A DNA stretch of 64,000 nt from Chryseosolibacter sp964493505 (GCA_964493505.1 CAZBNP010000002.1:372001-436000); one strand, 5' to 3'; shown: positions 16,534 to 25,365, counted from the first letter of the stretch. Notes: generated by a model from the sequence alone, not told the origin. A program made the numbers and translations.

Positions 16534-16585
16534 CCTGCCTTCGCTAGAAAAGCTAGCGCAATCAATGACGGCTTCGGCAGGCAGG
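16534..16585. repeat. Palindromic element inserted in the RHS remnant (2)
   Basis: Outer arms CCTGCCT (16534-16540) and AGGCAGG (16579-16585) enclose a perfect inner hairpin CGCTAG-AAAAG-CTAGCG (16542-16558). It separates GYIYIW from NESENVSVWF in the RHS remnant, as an inserted REP/MITE-like element would. No second copy was noticed in this window. Confidence 0.5.
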
Positions 16586-16940
16586 CCCAAATATAGATAT
16601 ATCCGCTCTCTTCCGGAATAACAGGGGCTTCGAAAGCAACACGAGCATGCTGGTCGGGCAGTCCCTCGTCGCCCGGATCAAAACCAGCCTCCACAGGCAC
16701 ACGCTGCCAGCCGGCATCGACCATCGCAAGGTTATCGTCAAATAGTATAAAGTTGAGATAAGCATATGGACGGGATTCACCCGCAACGCCGCCGCGGGAC
16801 CAATAGCCTTGTCTTCGGCTTCTATCCCGGAAAAACGGTGGCAGCGAGGGCATCCGCCCCAATTCCCTCCAGCATCAGTACAGAAAACCAATCGAGACCA
16901 GGCGGTCCTGTCCTCCCCACGATGAAATTTTCTCAGAAAA

Positions 16941-16952
16941 CTGACTTTCGTC
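16941..16952 (+). promoter_or_regulatory. FNR-type box upstream of the copper-uptake operon
   Basis: A strict TGACTTTCGTCA box. With the box at -41.5 the transcription start would fall at 16988, one base before the ATG of the lipoprotein gene. The expected -7 element region (16976-16984) is only a weak match to TAnnTTTG. Confidence 0.5.
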
Positions 16953-16988
16953 ATCCGTTGTAAACTGAGTCGTTTACACATTCGTGGC

Positions 16989-17804
16989 ATGAAAGCACCA
17001 ACGACTGGTCTGATCAGGCCACTATTGATACTCGCCTTTACCGCGACACTTATGACGGCATGCTCGGAGGAAGAATCACTCCCCGATGCTTTCGCGGGAC
17101 TTAAAAAAATAGCCACCGGTGCCGCGGCGGATGCCGGCGTGCGGGCAGAACTCTTTGCGACCGAAGATCTGTTCGCGGGATACAACCGGATCACTGTTGC
17201 TCTTTTCGACAACAGTGGAAATCCACTCAGTGATTTCTATGTCACATTATATCCGGAGATGGATATGGGAACCATGAAACATTCGTGTCCCCTCGAAAAT
17301 CCGGTTGCTTCACAGACGCCTGGTCTGTACGAGGGAAGCGTGCTTTTTACAATGCCCTCGGGAGAAATGGGCAAATGGACGCTAGCCCTGGCGTTGCGCA
17401 ACACAGGAAACAACGAAACAGCGAACATCCTGTTCGATATCACCGTAAAAGCTACAACACCCTCGCGTGTTGTATCACTGAAGACCACTGACGATGTGCG
17501 CTATCATCTGTCGTACTATTTTCCGGAGTCCATGCGGGTAGGTGTAAATCCCTTCATCGTTGTGGCGTACACGGTCTCCGAAGATGAGTTTGTGCCTGCC
17601 GAAGACCTTTCGATAACGCTTGCGCCGGAAATGCCGTCGATGGATCACGGCTCGCCCAATAATGTCGACCCGGTTCATATCACAGGAAGCTACTACCAGG
17701 GCAAGGTGAATTTCACGATGACCGGCGAATGGCGGCTGAATCTCAACATACTGGAAGGCGATGCCGTCATAGCCTCCCCTTACTTCGATGTGGTCGTGCT
17801 ATGA
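16989..17804 (+). CDS. Lipoprotein with two YtkA/FixH-like domains
   Basis: A 271-residue lipoprotein (lipobox MTAC, Cys25). Two copies of a beta-sandwich domain of about 110 residues follow. Each has a Met/His-rich loop, YPEMDMGTMKHSC in the first and APEMPSMDHGSP in the second, and each ends in a GxYxGxVxFTMxGEWxLxL pattern as in YtkA-like proteins. The loops are plausible copper ligands. The gene overlaps the TonB receptor gene by 4 bp (ATGA) and has an FNR-type box directly upstream. A periplasmic copper-handling role beside the nos cluster is inferred; the direct substrate is unknown. Confidence 0.7.
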   Translation: MKAPTTGLIRPLLILAFTATLMTACSEEESLPDAFAGLKKIATGAAADAGVRAELFATEDLFAGYNRITVALFDNSGNPLSDFYVTLYPEMDMGTMKHSCPLENPVASQTPGLYEGSVLFTMPSGEMGKWTLALALRNTGNNETANILFDITVKATTPSRVVSLKTTDDVRYHLSYYFPESMRVGVNPFIVVAYTVSEDEFVPAEDLSITLAPEMPSMDHGSPNNVDPVHITGSYYQGKVNFTMTGEWRLNLNILEGDAVIASPYFDVVVL

Positions 17805-19792
17805 AGATAGTAAGCCCTGCATTGCTTGGTATTCTCTTCCTTCCCTTCGGGCAGGCAACAGCGCAGTCGGGCGATAGTCTTGCTACACAGGTACTCGACC
17901 AGGTCGTCATAATTGCCACACAACCCGAAAGCGACACGCTGCAAAATTTCTACCGATCCTCGGCCTCCGCCACGACGGAAACCATCATGTCGCGAATGAG
18001 CGGCATATCGCTTGTCCGTCGTGGCGCGTATGGGCAGGAGGCGATGTTCCGGGGTATGAAAGGCGGTCAGCTGAATGTCACCATAGACGGAATGAAGATG
18101 TTTAGTGCCTGCACCGACAAAATGGATCCTGTTACGATCTACATCGAGCCGATCCAGCTTTCGGCGATACAGATGATCCCGGGAACAAAAGGGTCTTCGT
18201 ACGGTAGTACGTTCGGCGGTACGCTGAATCTAAGGACGGCGGAGCCCGCTGTCGGCCGGCAGCCTGTCAGTGGAAAAGTGGGCGCTGACTATCAAACCAG
18301 CGCCCGGGCGGTAAACACGTTCTCGCGCGTAAATCTGAGCGGCCGGGAGAGTGCTTACTACGTCAGCGCTCTTTACCGGAAAGGCAACGATTACACGGCT
18401 GGGGGCGGCGAAACGATCGATCATTCCGGGTATGAAAAATTTAACGCGTCGGTGGGGGGCAAATGGACGCTGTCGTCATCTGACACGCTCCAGGCAAGCG
18501 CCTTGTTCGATCAGGGGTGGAACATCGGATTCCCCGCTCTTCCTATGGACACGCGCCGTGCGACGGCAGGTATATTTTCTGTAACCTGGCACCGAACGAC
18601 TCCCTTGTTGTTCTTCCGGAACCTGACGGTGAAATCGTATCACAACACTGTCACTCACCTGATGGACGACAGGTCGCGGGAAGTTGCCCTTCACATGGAT
18701 ATGCCCGGGTCAAACAGAACCTCGGGGATATTTGCCGAAGGTGATGTGCACCTTTTCCATCATCACAGAACCTTCGCCAGGATCGAGTATTTCGCCAACG
18801 ATGCCATAGGCGAGATGACCATGTATGCGGACGGCGCGGCTCCCATGTACATGCAAACTGCTCCCGGCGCGCGTCGGCAGGACGCTGGATTGTTCTTCGC
18901 TCAGTATTTTCGGCTTAACGATAAGAATAAAATGTCGCTTTCGTGGCGCGCCGACTTCGTCGTCGACAAACTGAGGTCGGAAATCGGGCGCCAGCAATGG
19001 GAGGTTTTTGAAACAGCGTTGGCAAACACTTCAAATCGTTTCGCATCCACCGTATCATCAACGTTCACACACAAGCTAAAGGGAAACGTTGCTCTTGAAC
19101 TCGAGCTGGGCTACGGCGAACGTGTGCCGACGCAAAACGAGCGATTCGGGTATTATCTCTTCGACCGCTTCGATGGTTATGACTATCTCGGCAACCCTGG
19201 TCTCAAAAAAGAACGCTCGCTGAATACAGCCTTGACCTTCCAGTACTTCGGCAACTCCGCAGAAGTGCAGATCACTCCCTATTATCAGCGACTCCGCCAT
19301 TATATACTTGGCACTGAAACACCCATCAGTGCCATGACACCTGGCGCACACGGTGTCAAACAGTTTGCCAACTACGCATGGGCCGGGCTGGCTGGGGTCG
19401 ACATGACGTTGCTGGCGCGCCCGGTGGCGCCCCTACTGTGCATCGCTACATTAAAGTACACCCGCGGCCGATACGCGGGCGGTGAGCCAATGCCGTTGAT
19501 TCCTCCCCTTAAAACGGTGACGTCCCTTCGATACGACTTTGCTCGCGCATACGTACACGGCGAATGGGAGTCAGCTGCGGCGCAGAAAAGGGTGAGTGTT
19601 TCTACCGGCGAAATCGCTACAAATTCATGGTCTGTCATCAACCTGCGAACCGGATGGAACTTTAATGCGTTACTTACCTGTAGCGCGGGGGTGGAGAATA
19701 TTCTCGACACGAACTACCGGGAACATCTCGACTGGGGCGCTATACCGAGATCGGGAAGGAATTATTACCTAACAGCCACATACAATTTTTAA
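17801..19792 (+). CDS. TonB-dependent receptor, OprC/NosA-like (probable copper)
   Basis: A 663-residue outer-membrane receptor. Signal peptide residues 1-22 end in ATAQ. The plug domain holds MSRMSGISLVRRGAYGQEAM and the segment MFSACTDKMDPVTIYIEP. The Cys/Met-containing D-x-M-D-P-x-T pattern resembles the plug of OprC/NosA, the copper channel linked to N2O reductase in Pseudomonas. The beta-barrel ends in NYYLTATYNF with the terminal Phe. There is no N-terminal carboxypeptidase-like domain, so it is not SusC-like. ATG 17801 was chosen over an upstream Met because it starts the signal peptide and overlaps the previous stop. The copper assignment rests on this motif and context. Confidence 0.8.
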   Translation: MKIVSPALLGILFLPFGQATAQSGDSLATQVLDQVVIIATQPESDTLQNFYRSSASATTETIMSRMSGISLVRRGAYGQEAMFRGMKGGQLNVTIDGMKMFSACTDKMDPVTIYIEPIQLSAIQMIPGTKGSSYGSTFGGTLNLRTAEPAVGRQPVSGKVGADYQTSARAVNTFSRVNLSGRESAYYVSALYRKGNDYTAGGGETIDHSGYEKFNASVGGKWTLSSSDTLQASALFDQGWNIGFPALPMDTRRATAGIFSVTWHRTTPLLFFRNLTVKSYHNTVTHLMDDRSREVALHMDMPGSNRTSGIFAEGDVHLFHHHRTFARIEYFANDAIGEMTMYADGAAPMYMQTAPGARRQDAGLFFAQYFRLNDKNKMSLSWRADFVVDKLRSEIGRQQWEVFETALANTSNRFASTVSSTFTHKLKGNVALELELGYGERVPTQNERFGYYLFDRFDGYDYLGNPGLKKERSLNTALTFQYFGNSAEVQITPYYQRLRHYILGTETPISAMTPGAHGVKQFANYAWAGLAGVDMTLLARPVAPLLCIATLKYTRGRYAGGEPMPLIPPLKTVTSLRYDFARAYVHGEWESAAAQKRVSVSTGEIATNSWSVINLRTGWNFNALLTCSAGVENILDTNYREHLDWGAIPRSGRNYYLTATYNF

Positions 19793-20152
19793 ATGAACAC
19801 TGACATCGAAACACGGGACGACATCAAAGTACTCGTCGATACCTTTTACGACAAAGTTAAATCCGACGAGCTACTGGCACCGGTATTCAGCCACGTCGAC
19901 TGGGATCATCACTTGCCTATCATGTACAACTTCTGGAGTTCTATGATGCTAGGTGACCAATCGTACCGAGGCAATCCTTTCCAGAAGCATCTCCCCCTCC
20001 CTATCCAGCCAAAGCACTTTCATCAATGGCTAAAGCTGTTCAGGGAGACAGTAGAAAGCAATTTTACCGGCGAACGGGCAGACGAGATACTGATGAGAGC
20101 CGAGAGCATCGCGGGAGTTTTCCAGATGAGAATGGGTCTGACAAAATCATAA
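19793..20152 (+). CDS. Group III truncated haemoglobin
   Basis: A 119-residue globin. DDIKVLVDTFYDKVKSDELLAPVF is the A/B-helix signature of group III (split below 20 residues: VDTFYDKVKSDELLAPVF). YNFWSSMMLG and GNPFQKHLPLPI carry the B10/E-helix region, and HFHQWLKLF holds the proximal histidine. The start codon follows the TonB receptor stop with no gap, so it is the third gene of the operon. Group III globins bind O2 or NO and are often found in organisms exposed to reactive nitrogen species. Physiological ligand not determinable here. Confidence 0.88.
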   Translation: MNTDIETRDDIKVLVDTFYDKVKSDELLAPVFSHVDWDHHLPIMYNFWSSMMLGDQSYRGNPFQKHLPLPIQPKHFHQWLKLFRETVESNFTGERADEILMRAESIAGVFQMRMGLTKS

Positions 20153-20206
20153 TAGCCGCGTAGCGACGGTCGATATGAAACCCGGATTTCAACCCCGGCG
20201 GTGCCG

Positions 20207-20842
20207 TCAGACCAGCGTGAGGATCGAAAAGAAATGTAGTACGCTGCCTCCCAGTACCCATAAATGCCAGATACTGTGACTATAAGGAATCCGGCGGCTC
20301 AGGTAGAAGTATGTCCCAATGGTGTATGAGATCCCTCCCGCTACCAGCAGTATAAAGCCCTGAAGCGTCAGGAGTTCATAAATTGAACTGATCACCGGAA
20401 TGATCATCCAGCCCATCAGAATATACATTGCCACCGACACCCATTCGTGACGGCCGGTCGAGAAGGATTTCATTACAATGCCGATGATGGCGAATGCCCA
20501 CACCCCTGCCAGCAGCAACCATCCAACCCGGTCATTCAGCGCAATAAGGCAAAAGGGTGTATAGGTTCCCGCGATAAGAAGGAAGATCGCCATGTGATCG
20601 AACTTTCGAAAAAGGCCTCGCACCCGGGTAAAGATAAGGCTGTGATAAAGTGTAGACGCCAGGTACAACAGGATAAGTGTGGTGCCATAGACGATGACAC
20701 TGAGACGGCTTGCCGCATCCGCAATCACCACCAGGATCACCAGCCCCGCTATCGCCAGGAGGGCCCCGATTCCGTGTGTTACTGAATTGGCGATCTCCTC
20801 GCCGAGGTTGTAATTTTCCGTCTTTGCCGTGCGCTCGCTCAT
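20207..20842 (-). CDS. trhA: Hemolysin III / PAQR family membrane protein
   Basis: A 211-residue protein with seven predicted membrane helices. EEIANSVTHGIGALLA is the conserved N-terminus with the metal-binding His; STLYHSL and the late FYLSRRIPYSHSIWHLWVL supply the remaining Ser/His ligands of the PAQR fold. Bacterial members (TrhA) affect membrane energetics; a toxin role is not implied. It diverges from the unknown 601-residue gene and has its own FNR-type box and -7 element (20867-20910). Confidence 0.9.
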   Translation of the reverse strand: MSERTAKTENYNLGEEIANSVTHGIGALLAIAGLVILVVIADAASRLSVIVYGTTLILLYLASTLYHSLIFTRVRGLFRKFDHMAIFLLIAGTYTPFCLIALNDRVGWLLLAGVWAFAIIGIVMKSFSTGRHEWVSVAMYILMGWMIIPVISSIYELLTLQGFILLVAGGISYTIGTYFYLSRRIPYSHSIWHLWVLGGSVLHFFSILTLV

Positions 20843-20866
20843 AGCATTGCTGTTTGTCCTTTAACG

Positions 20867-20910
20867 CAAAAATAGACCAAAAAATTTCGCGCCGTTTATG
20901 ATTTCAGTCA
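20867..20910 (-). promoter_or_regulatory. FNR-type promoter of trhA
   Basis: Box TGATTTCAGTCA (20899-20910) followed on the minus strand after 24 bp by TATTTTTG (20867-20874), a full TAnnTTTG match. The predicted start of transcription at about 20863 leaves a 21-nt leader. Confidence 0.65.
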
Positions 20911-20921
20911 TCGGGGGTTTA

Positions 20922-20965
20922 TGACTTCGATCATATCCGCCAGCCGACCGGCCAGGCTATATTGC
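20922..20965 (+). promoter_or_regulatory. FNR-type promoter of the unknown 601-residue gene
   Basis: Box TGACTTCGATCA (20922-20933) followed after 24 bp by TATATTGC (20958-20965), a partial match to the -7 element. The predicted start of transcription is about 20969, 15 nt before the ATG. The two boxes of this divergent region lie 23 bp apart, each correctly placed for its own gene. Confidence 0.6.
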
Positions 20966-20983
20966 ATCCTTACGCATTGACTT

Positions 20984-22789
20984 ATGTACACATACGAACC
21001 CCACGCCTTCCACATCCCTGTTATGGGTCTTGCTTTTACGGTCGATACCCCCATCAAAGTAGCTCGCTTCGGAATATCGTCGGTGATCTCGATCATTGAA
21101 GACAGGCTTATCGAACTCATGCGTGGACATTACTACAAAAGCATGGGCAAACTCTACCTCCCTATCCCGGATACGGAAGACGATTACCGCGCCCGGCGGA
21201 TTACTGACTACCTCAACCTGGTGAACGACATCGTTTCGTCGCAGATAGAGAAACTCAGGAACAGCGCCTTTGAAGCTGGGTCGGAACTGATGAAATATTT
21301 TGAAATGCTGCCCAACGGTAGTCCAGCCAAACGTTTGTTTGAAAATATGCTGCGGACTGCAGACGATGGAGAAAAGAAAGCAATGCAGCACACGTTGCGA
21401 CAACACGTAAAAGCGGGAGCGATCGATGTCAACATCATGACGAAGGTAGACAAAAATACCTACGACCGTTCGGGCAATCTGCTGGCTGACGCGTCCGACG
21501 CTGTAGCCGCACTCAGGGGATACGCAAACAGCAACCTGAAAAACTCATCCGTAGTATTTTCCGCCGGGCTTAATCCGCGCTTGTTCAACTACATGGAAAG
21601 AACAACTGCCTTTAACCCTGTAGCACCGGGGGCATTCGACAAAAAAGTCACCATCAAAGTAAGCGATTTCCGGTCGGCGTTGATCCAGGGAAAATACCTC
21701 GCAAAAAAAGGGATCTGGGTCAGTGAATTTCGTGTGGAGTCAGGCCTGAACTGCGGGGGACACGCGTTTGCAACGGATGGATCATTGCTCGGACCGATTC
21801 TCGAAGAATTCAAGAACCGAAAACAAGAGCTCACCGATGCCTTGTTCGCACTCTATCAGCCTGCCGCACGTGAAAAAGGTATTGCAATATTCGAAGAGCC
21901 TCATCCGCTCAGGATTGCGGTTCAGGGAGGCATTGGCACTTTTGAAGAGGCTGAATTCCTGAAAGAACGATACGACGTTTACAGTACCGGGTGGGGAACT
22001 CCGTTCCTGCTTTGCCCGGAGGCAACAACCGTCGACAAGAACACGCTGGGCCTGCTGGAAAGTGCGAAAGAAGAAGATGTGGTGCTGAGCAGGAACTCAC
22101 CGCTGGGTATACGCTTCAATTACCTGAAAGGAACTACCTCGGAGACGGAAAAGCTTGAAAGGATCAGGAAAGGTCGGCCGGGAAGTCCTTGCACGGAAAA
22201 ACATCTTGTCTCCAATACAGAATTCACAAAGGAACCAATCTGCACGGCGTCACGGAGCTATCAGAAGCGAAAGATCGAACAACTGAAAGCAATGGATCTT
22301 CCTGAACAGGAGTACCAAAGAAAATACGAAGATGTTGTAAGCAAGGAATGCCTGTGTATCGGGTTGATGAACTCGGTGGTTCACGAATATTCCGTGCCGG
22401 CCGTGAAAAAACTGGAAGCGGTCACAATCTGCCCGGGGCCGAACATCGCCTACTTCAATAAAGTGGTGACGCTGCGCGAGATGGCCGACCACATCTACGG
22501 ACGGACGAACCTGCTTTCAGCGACGGACAGGCCTCACATGTTTATCAAAGAACTCAACCTGAATATCGATTACCTCCGCGAACAGGTACAGGAAGCGCCA
22601 TCGGGTAACGAAAAGATCTTTAAGGAGATGGCTTCATTCGGGAAACATCTTATGGACGGCATCGGCTACTACCGTGATCGCGCCGAAGATATCGTCAGGC
22701 GGGGGCGTGAAAGTTTTCTTGAACAACTGAAAAACGGCGAGGAGAGGTTGCAAAAAGTGATGTTGAATTTATCGGCGGCAACGGTCTGA
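20984..22789 (+). CDS. Conserved-looking protein of unknown function, cysteine-rich, low-oxygen regulated
   Basis: A 601-residue, probably cytoplasmic protein; I cannot name its family. The N-terminus PVMGLAFTVDTPIKVARFGI and the central VQGGIGTFEEAEFLKERYDV read like strands and loops of a TIM-barrel flavoenzyme (FMN/NMO-like), which is only a suggestion. ESGLNCGGHAFATDGSLLGP is another strongly patterned stretch. The C-terminal third has four cysteine contexts (GSPCTEKH, PICTASRSY, KECLCIG, TICPGPN) that could hold a metal or iron-sulfur cluster. A helical C-terminus follows. An FNR-type promoter lies directly upstream; the stop faces nadB (convergent). Base composition is like its neighbours. 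Confidence 0.6.
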   Translation: MYTYEPHAFHIPVMGLAFTVDTPIKVARFGISSVISIIEDRLIELMRGHYYKSMGKLYLPIPDTEDDYRARRITDYLNLVNDIVSSQIEKLRNSAFEAGSELMKYFEMLPNGSPAKRLFENMLRTADDGEKKAMQHTLRQHVKAGAIDVNIMTKVDKNTYDRSGNLLADASDAVAALRGYANSNLKNSSVVFSAGLNPRLFNYMERTTAFNPVAPGAFDKKVTIKVSDFRSALIQGKYLAKKGIWVSEFRVESGLNCGGHAFATDGSLLGPILEEFKNRKQELTDALFALYQPAAREKGIAIFEEPHPLRIAVQGGIGTFEEAEFLKERYDVYSTGWGTPFLLCPEATTVDKNTLGLLESAKEEDVVLSRNSPLGIRFNYLKGTTSETEKLERIRKGRPGSPCTEKHLVSNTEFTKEPICTASRSYQKRKIEQLKAMDLPEQEYQRKYEDVVSKECLCIGLMNSVVHEYSVPAVKKLEAVTICPGPNIAYFNKVVTLREMADHIYGRTNLLSATDRPHMFIKELNLNIDYLREQVQEAPSGNEKIFKEMASFGKHLMDGIGYYRDRAEDIVRRGRESFLEQLKNGEERLQKVMLNLSAATV

Positions 22790-22814
22790 ATGCCTGAGGT
22801 CACGCTAAAAGCAA

Positions 22815-24377
22815 TCAGCCGGCAACTTCGTTGATCTCCAGGTCGCGGTTGTAAAAGCCTCCCCTGTTTTCCTTCCTGGCTAGCGACTGCTCAACAATGA
22901 GTACCGCGCAATCGGCCATATTCCGCAGCTCGTACCACGCTGTTGTGTGAACGGTGGTTTCGTTGCCTGTGAAATCCCTGCGGAGTTTCACCAGTTCCCG
23001 GTGGGCGTGTTCCAGTCCGGCATGATTCCGTACGATGCCTACGTGAGTGCTCATCATAGCTTGCAACGCTGTCCGCTTCTCCGACAGATCGTTTTCATCG
23101 TCAACCGGCGATGTCGTTGTCCATTCGCGCGACTTGCCACCTGGGGCCTGGGAGTCCGGTCCCGAAAGGAATTTTCGTTTGATATCCTCAAAACAACTGT
23201 GCGCAAAGACGGTTGCTTCAAGGAGTGAATTCGACGCCAGCCGGTTAGCGCCGTGAAGACCTGTGTTGGAACATTCTCCGCAGGCGTAAAGATTCCGGAT
23301 GGTGGTCTGACTTTTGAGATCGACGTCAATACCACCACAGAGATAGTGCGCCGCAGGCGCTACCGGGATGTATTGTGTTGTGATATCGATTCCTTTCGAG
23401 AGACACGTTCGATGGATGTTCGGGAAATGCTTGAGCAACATCTCCGTTGACAGATGTGTGCAATCGAGGTAGACAAATGGTTCGGGCGACGTCTCGATCT
23501 CCGCCGCGATCGCACGGGATACAACATCCCTGCACGCCAGCTCCCCGTCTACGTGGTATCGGAACATAAAGCGTTCACCGGCATGGTTCCGCAGGTATGC
23601 GCCCTGCCCCCTCACTGCCTCCGAAATTAGAAACGCGGGGCTGGTAGTGATATCATACAGCGCCGTTGGATGAAACTGAACAAACTCCACATTCGACACA
23701 CCCGCACCCGCCCTTGCCGCCATGGCTATACCATCGCCGGTCGCGATGAGTGGGTTGGTCGTGGTGCGATAAACCTGACCAGCGCCCCCTGTCGCCAGGA
23801 CAATAACCCGTGCCGTGTACTCTTCTATATGATTGGATTCCAGGCTCAGAACGTACACCCCACGGCACGTCTTTTCATCGCCGTCGCTACCGGTCATCAG
23901 GTCAACCGCGAGGTGATGCGAAAGTATTGTGATGTTGGGCAGCGCCATCGCCTTTCTCAACAGGGCGGTAGAAATGTTCAGACCCGTTACATCCTGAAAA
24001 TGAATGATGCGATTGGCCCGATGCCCCCCTTCCCGTCCGAGAATAAGATCGCCGTCACTATCGCGGTCGAAGTCGGCGCCCAGCGAAATCAATTCGCGGA
24101 GACGCTCCGGCGCCTGTTGAATCACGTGCTCAACAACGGCACGATCACACAAGCCATCGCCGGCCTCCAGCGTGTCGCGCACATGATCCTCAAATGAATC
24201 ATTGGTAAAATCCGACACCACGGCAATTCCTCCCTGCGCATAACGCGTATTGGATTCAGCCGATTCCTGTTTGGTGATGAGAATGCATTCGCGCTCCGGG
24301 AATTGCCGGGCCACTTTGATAGCGACCGAAAGCCCCGCAATTCCTGAACCAATGATCAGTACGTCTGTCTGCGGCAT
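22815..24377 (-). CDS. nadB: L-aspartate oxidase
   Basis: A 520-residue flavoprotein that oxidises L-aspartate to iminoaspartate for NAD synthesis. The FAD-binding motif is IIGSGIAGLSVAIKVA at the N-terminus. NTRYAQGGIAVV, EFVQFHPTALYD and GLHGANRLASNSLLEATVFA are NadB signatures. The C-terminal helical domain ends normally. The gene starts one base after the nadA stop, so both form one operon. NadB can use fumarate instead of oxygen as electron acceptor, so it works in low oxygen too. Confidence 0.96.
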   Translation of the reverse strand: MPQTDVLIIGSGIAGLSVAIKVARQFPERECILITKQESAESNTRYAQGGIAVVSDFTNDSFEDHVRDTLEAGDGLCDRAVVEHVIQQAPERLRELISLGADFDRDSDGDLILGREGGHRANRIIHFQDVTGLNISTALLRKAMALPNITILSHHLAVDLMTGSDGDEKTCRGVYVLSLESNHIEEYTARVIVLATGGAGQVYRTTTNPLIATGDGIAMAARAGAGVSNVEFVQFHPTALYDITTSPAFLISEAVRGQGAYLRNHAGERFMFRYHVDGELACRDVVSRAIAAEIETSPEPFVYLDCTHLSTEMLLKHFPNIHRTCLSKGIDITTQYIPVAPAAHYLCGGIDVDLKSQTTIRNLYACGECSNTGLHGANRLASNSLLEATVFAHSCFEDIKRKFLSGPDSQAPGGKSREWTTTSPVDDENDLSEKRTALQAMMSTHVGIVRNHAGLEHAHRELVKLRRDFTGNETTVHTTAWYELRNMADCAVLIVEQSLARKENRGGFYNRDLEINEVAG

Positions 24378-24378
24378 A

Positions 24379-25365
24379 TCAGCTTTTTGAGATTTCGAGC
24401 ATACGTTCGATTGGCAACAGCGCCCTTAACCTCAGCGATTCTTCCACTTCGATGACAGGTGTTTCATCCACCATGCATGCAAGGAGCTTCGGCAATGTGT
24501 TTTTCTTCATATAAAAACATTCGCTGCACGCGCATGTATTGTCTTCATGTGATGGCGCCGGAATCAGCGACTTGTCGGGAACCTCACGCTGCATAGCGTG
24601 AAGGATGCCTGCCTCTGTTGCGATAATGAATCGCTCGGCGTCCGTGTTCTTCACATAGTTGATCATTCCGGTTGTTGAGCCCACGAAGTGTGCTACCTGC
24701 AGAAGGTGCATTTCAGATTCCGGGTGTGCGACGATTCTGGCATCGGGAAATTCCGCGTGTAACTTCAGCAATTTATCGATAGCAAAAGCTTCGTGTACAA
24801 TACACGCGCCGTCCCAGAGCACCATATCACGCCCCGTCTTCTTTATGAGATAGCGACCGAGATTTTTGTCGGGCGCAAAGATGATAGGCTCGTCTTCGGG
24901 TACCGAGCGGATAACCTTCTCGGCGTTTGAGGAGGTACAGATGATATCGCTCATGGCCTTGATCTCCGCTGAACAATTGATGTAGGTGATTACCCTGTGA
25001 CCGGGGTGGGCTTTTAGAAACGCCCCGAAATCGCCCGGTTCGCATGATTCGGCGAGGGAACAACCGGCTTCCAGATCGGGCAGCAAGACCTTTGCCTGAG
25101 GGTTGAGTATTTTGGCGACCTGTGCCATAAAATGGACCCCGGCGAAAACAATGATCTCAGCGTTAGCCGACGCCGCCTGCTGCGAAAGCCCGAGGCTGTC
25201 GCCTACATAGTCTGCCAGATCCTGGATCTCAGGCAGCTGATAATAGTGCGCGAGTAAAACAATATTCTTTTCGCGTTTTACCCTTCGTATCTCGCGCTGA
25301 AGCATTTGCTGATCGGGGACCTGTACTATCATTCCTGGTGATTTAGCCTGCCTGTCATCTGCCAT
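24379..25365 (-). CDS. nadA: Quinolinate synthase
   Basis: A 328-residue [4Fe-4S] enzyme that condenses iminoaspartate with dihydroxyacetone phosphate. VLLAHYYQLPEIQDLADYVG is the conserved first domain motif. LPDLEAGCSLAESCEPGDF, the VWDGACIVHE-like segment and CACSECFYMKKNTL supply the cluster-binding cysteines. It precedes nadB in the same transcript. The 5' gap of 56 bp to the regulator gene shows no FNR-type box. Confidence 0.96.
   Translation of the reverse strand: MADDRQAKSPGMIVQVPDQQMLQREIRRVKREKNIVLLAHYYQLPEIQDLADYVGDSLGLSQQAASANAEIIVFAGVHFMAQVAKILNPQAKVLLPDLEAGCSLAESCEPGDFGAFLKAHPGHRVITYINCSAEIKAMSDIICTSSNAEKVIRSVPEDEPIIFAPDKNLGRYLIKKTGRDMVLWDGACIVHEAFAIDKLLKLHAEFPDARIVAHPESEMHLLQVAHFVGSTTGMINYVKNTDAERFIIATEAGILHAMQREVPDKSLIPAPSHEDNTCACSECFYMKKNTLPKLLACMVDETPVIEVEESLRLRALLPIERMLEISKS

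Larger units (their letters stand above)
16255..16862 (-). pseudogene. Remnant of an RHS-repeat protein, broken by palindromic repeats
   Basis: Reading leftward on the minus strand, one frame gives AYLNFILFDDNLAMVDAGW, ARVAFEAPVIPEESGYIYIW, then NESENVSVWFDDLKIMHTR and VQATDYGV. A shifted frame gives WGDVIREQKADTSVYRFGYQ and ETGWSHFELREYDPVIGR, the RHS-associated core ending. The pieces belong to one former RHS protein of the Cytophagales type. The frame is interrupted at both palindromic elements (16408-16433 and 16534-16585) and ends abnormally just after DPVIGR, where a W and the tip domain are expected. The N-terminal RHS repeats are missing. Confidence 0.75.

Noticed and set aside
17729..17800. 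Longer start for the TonB receptor gene
   Set aside because: The extra 24 residues lie inside the upstream gene and precede a proper signal peptide that starts at 17801.
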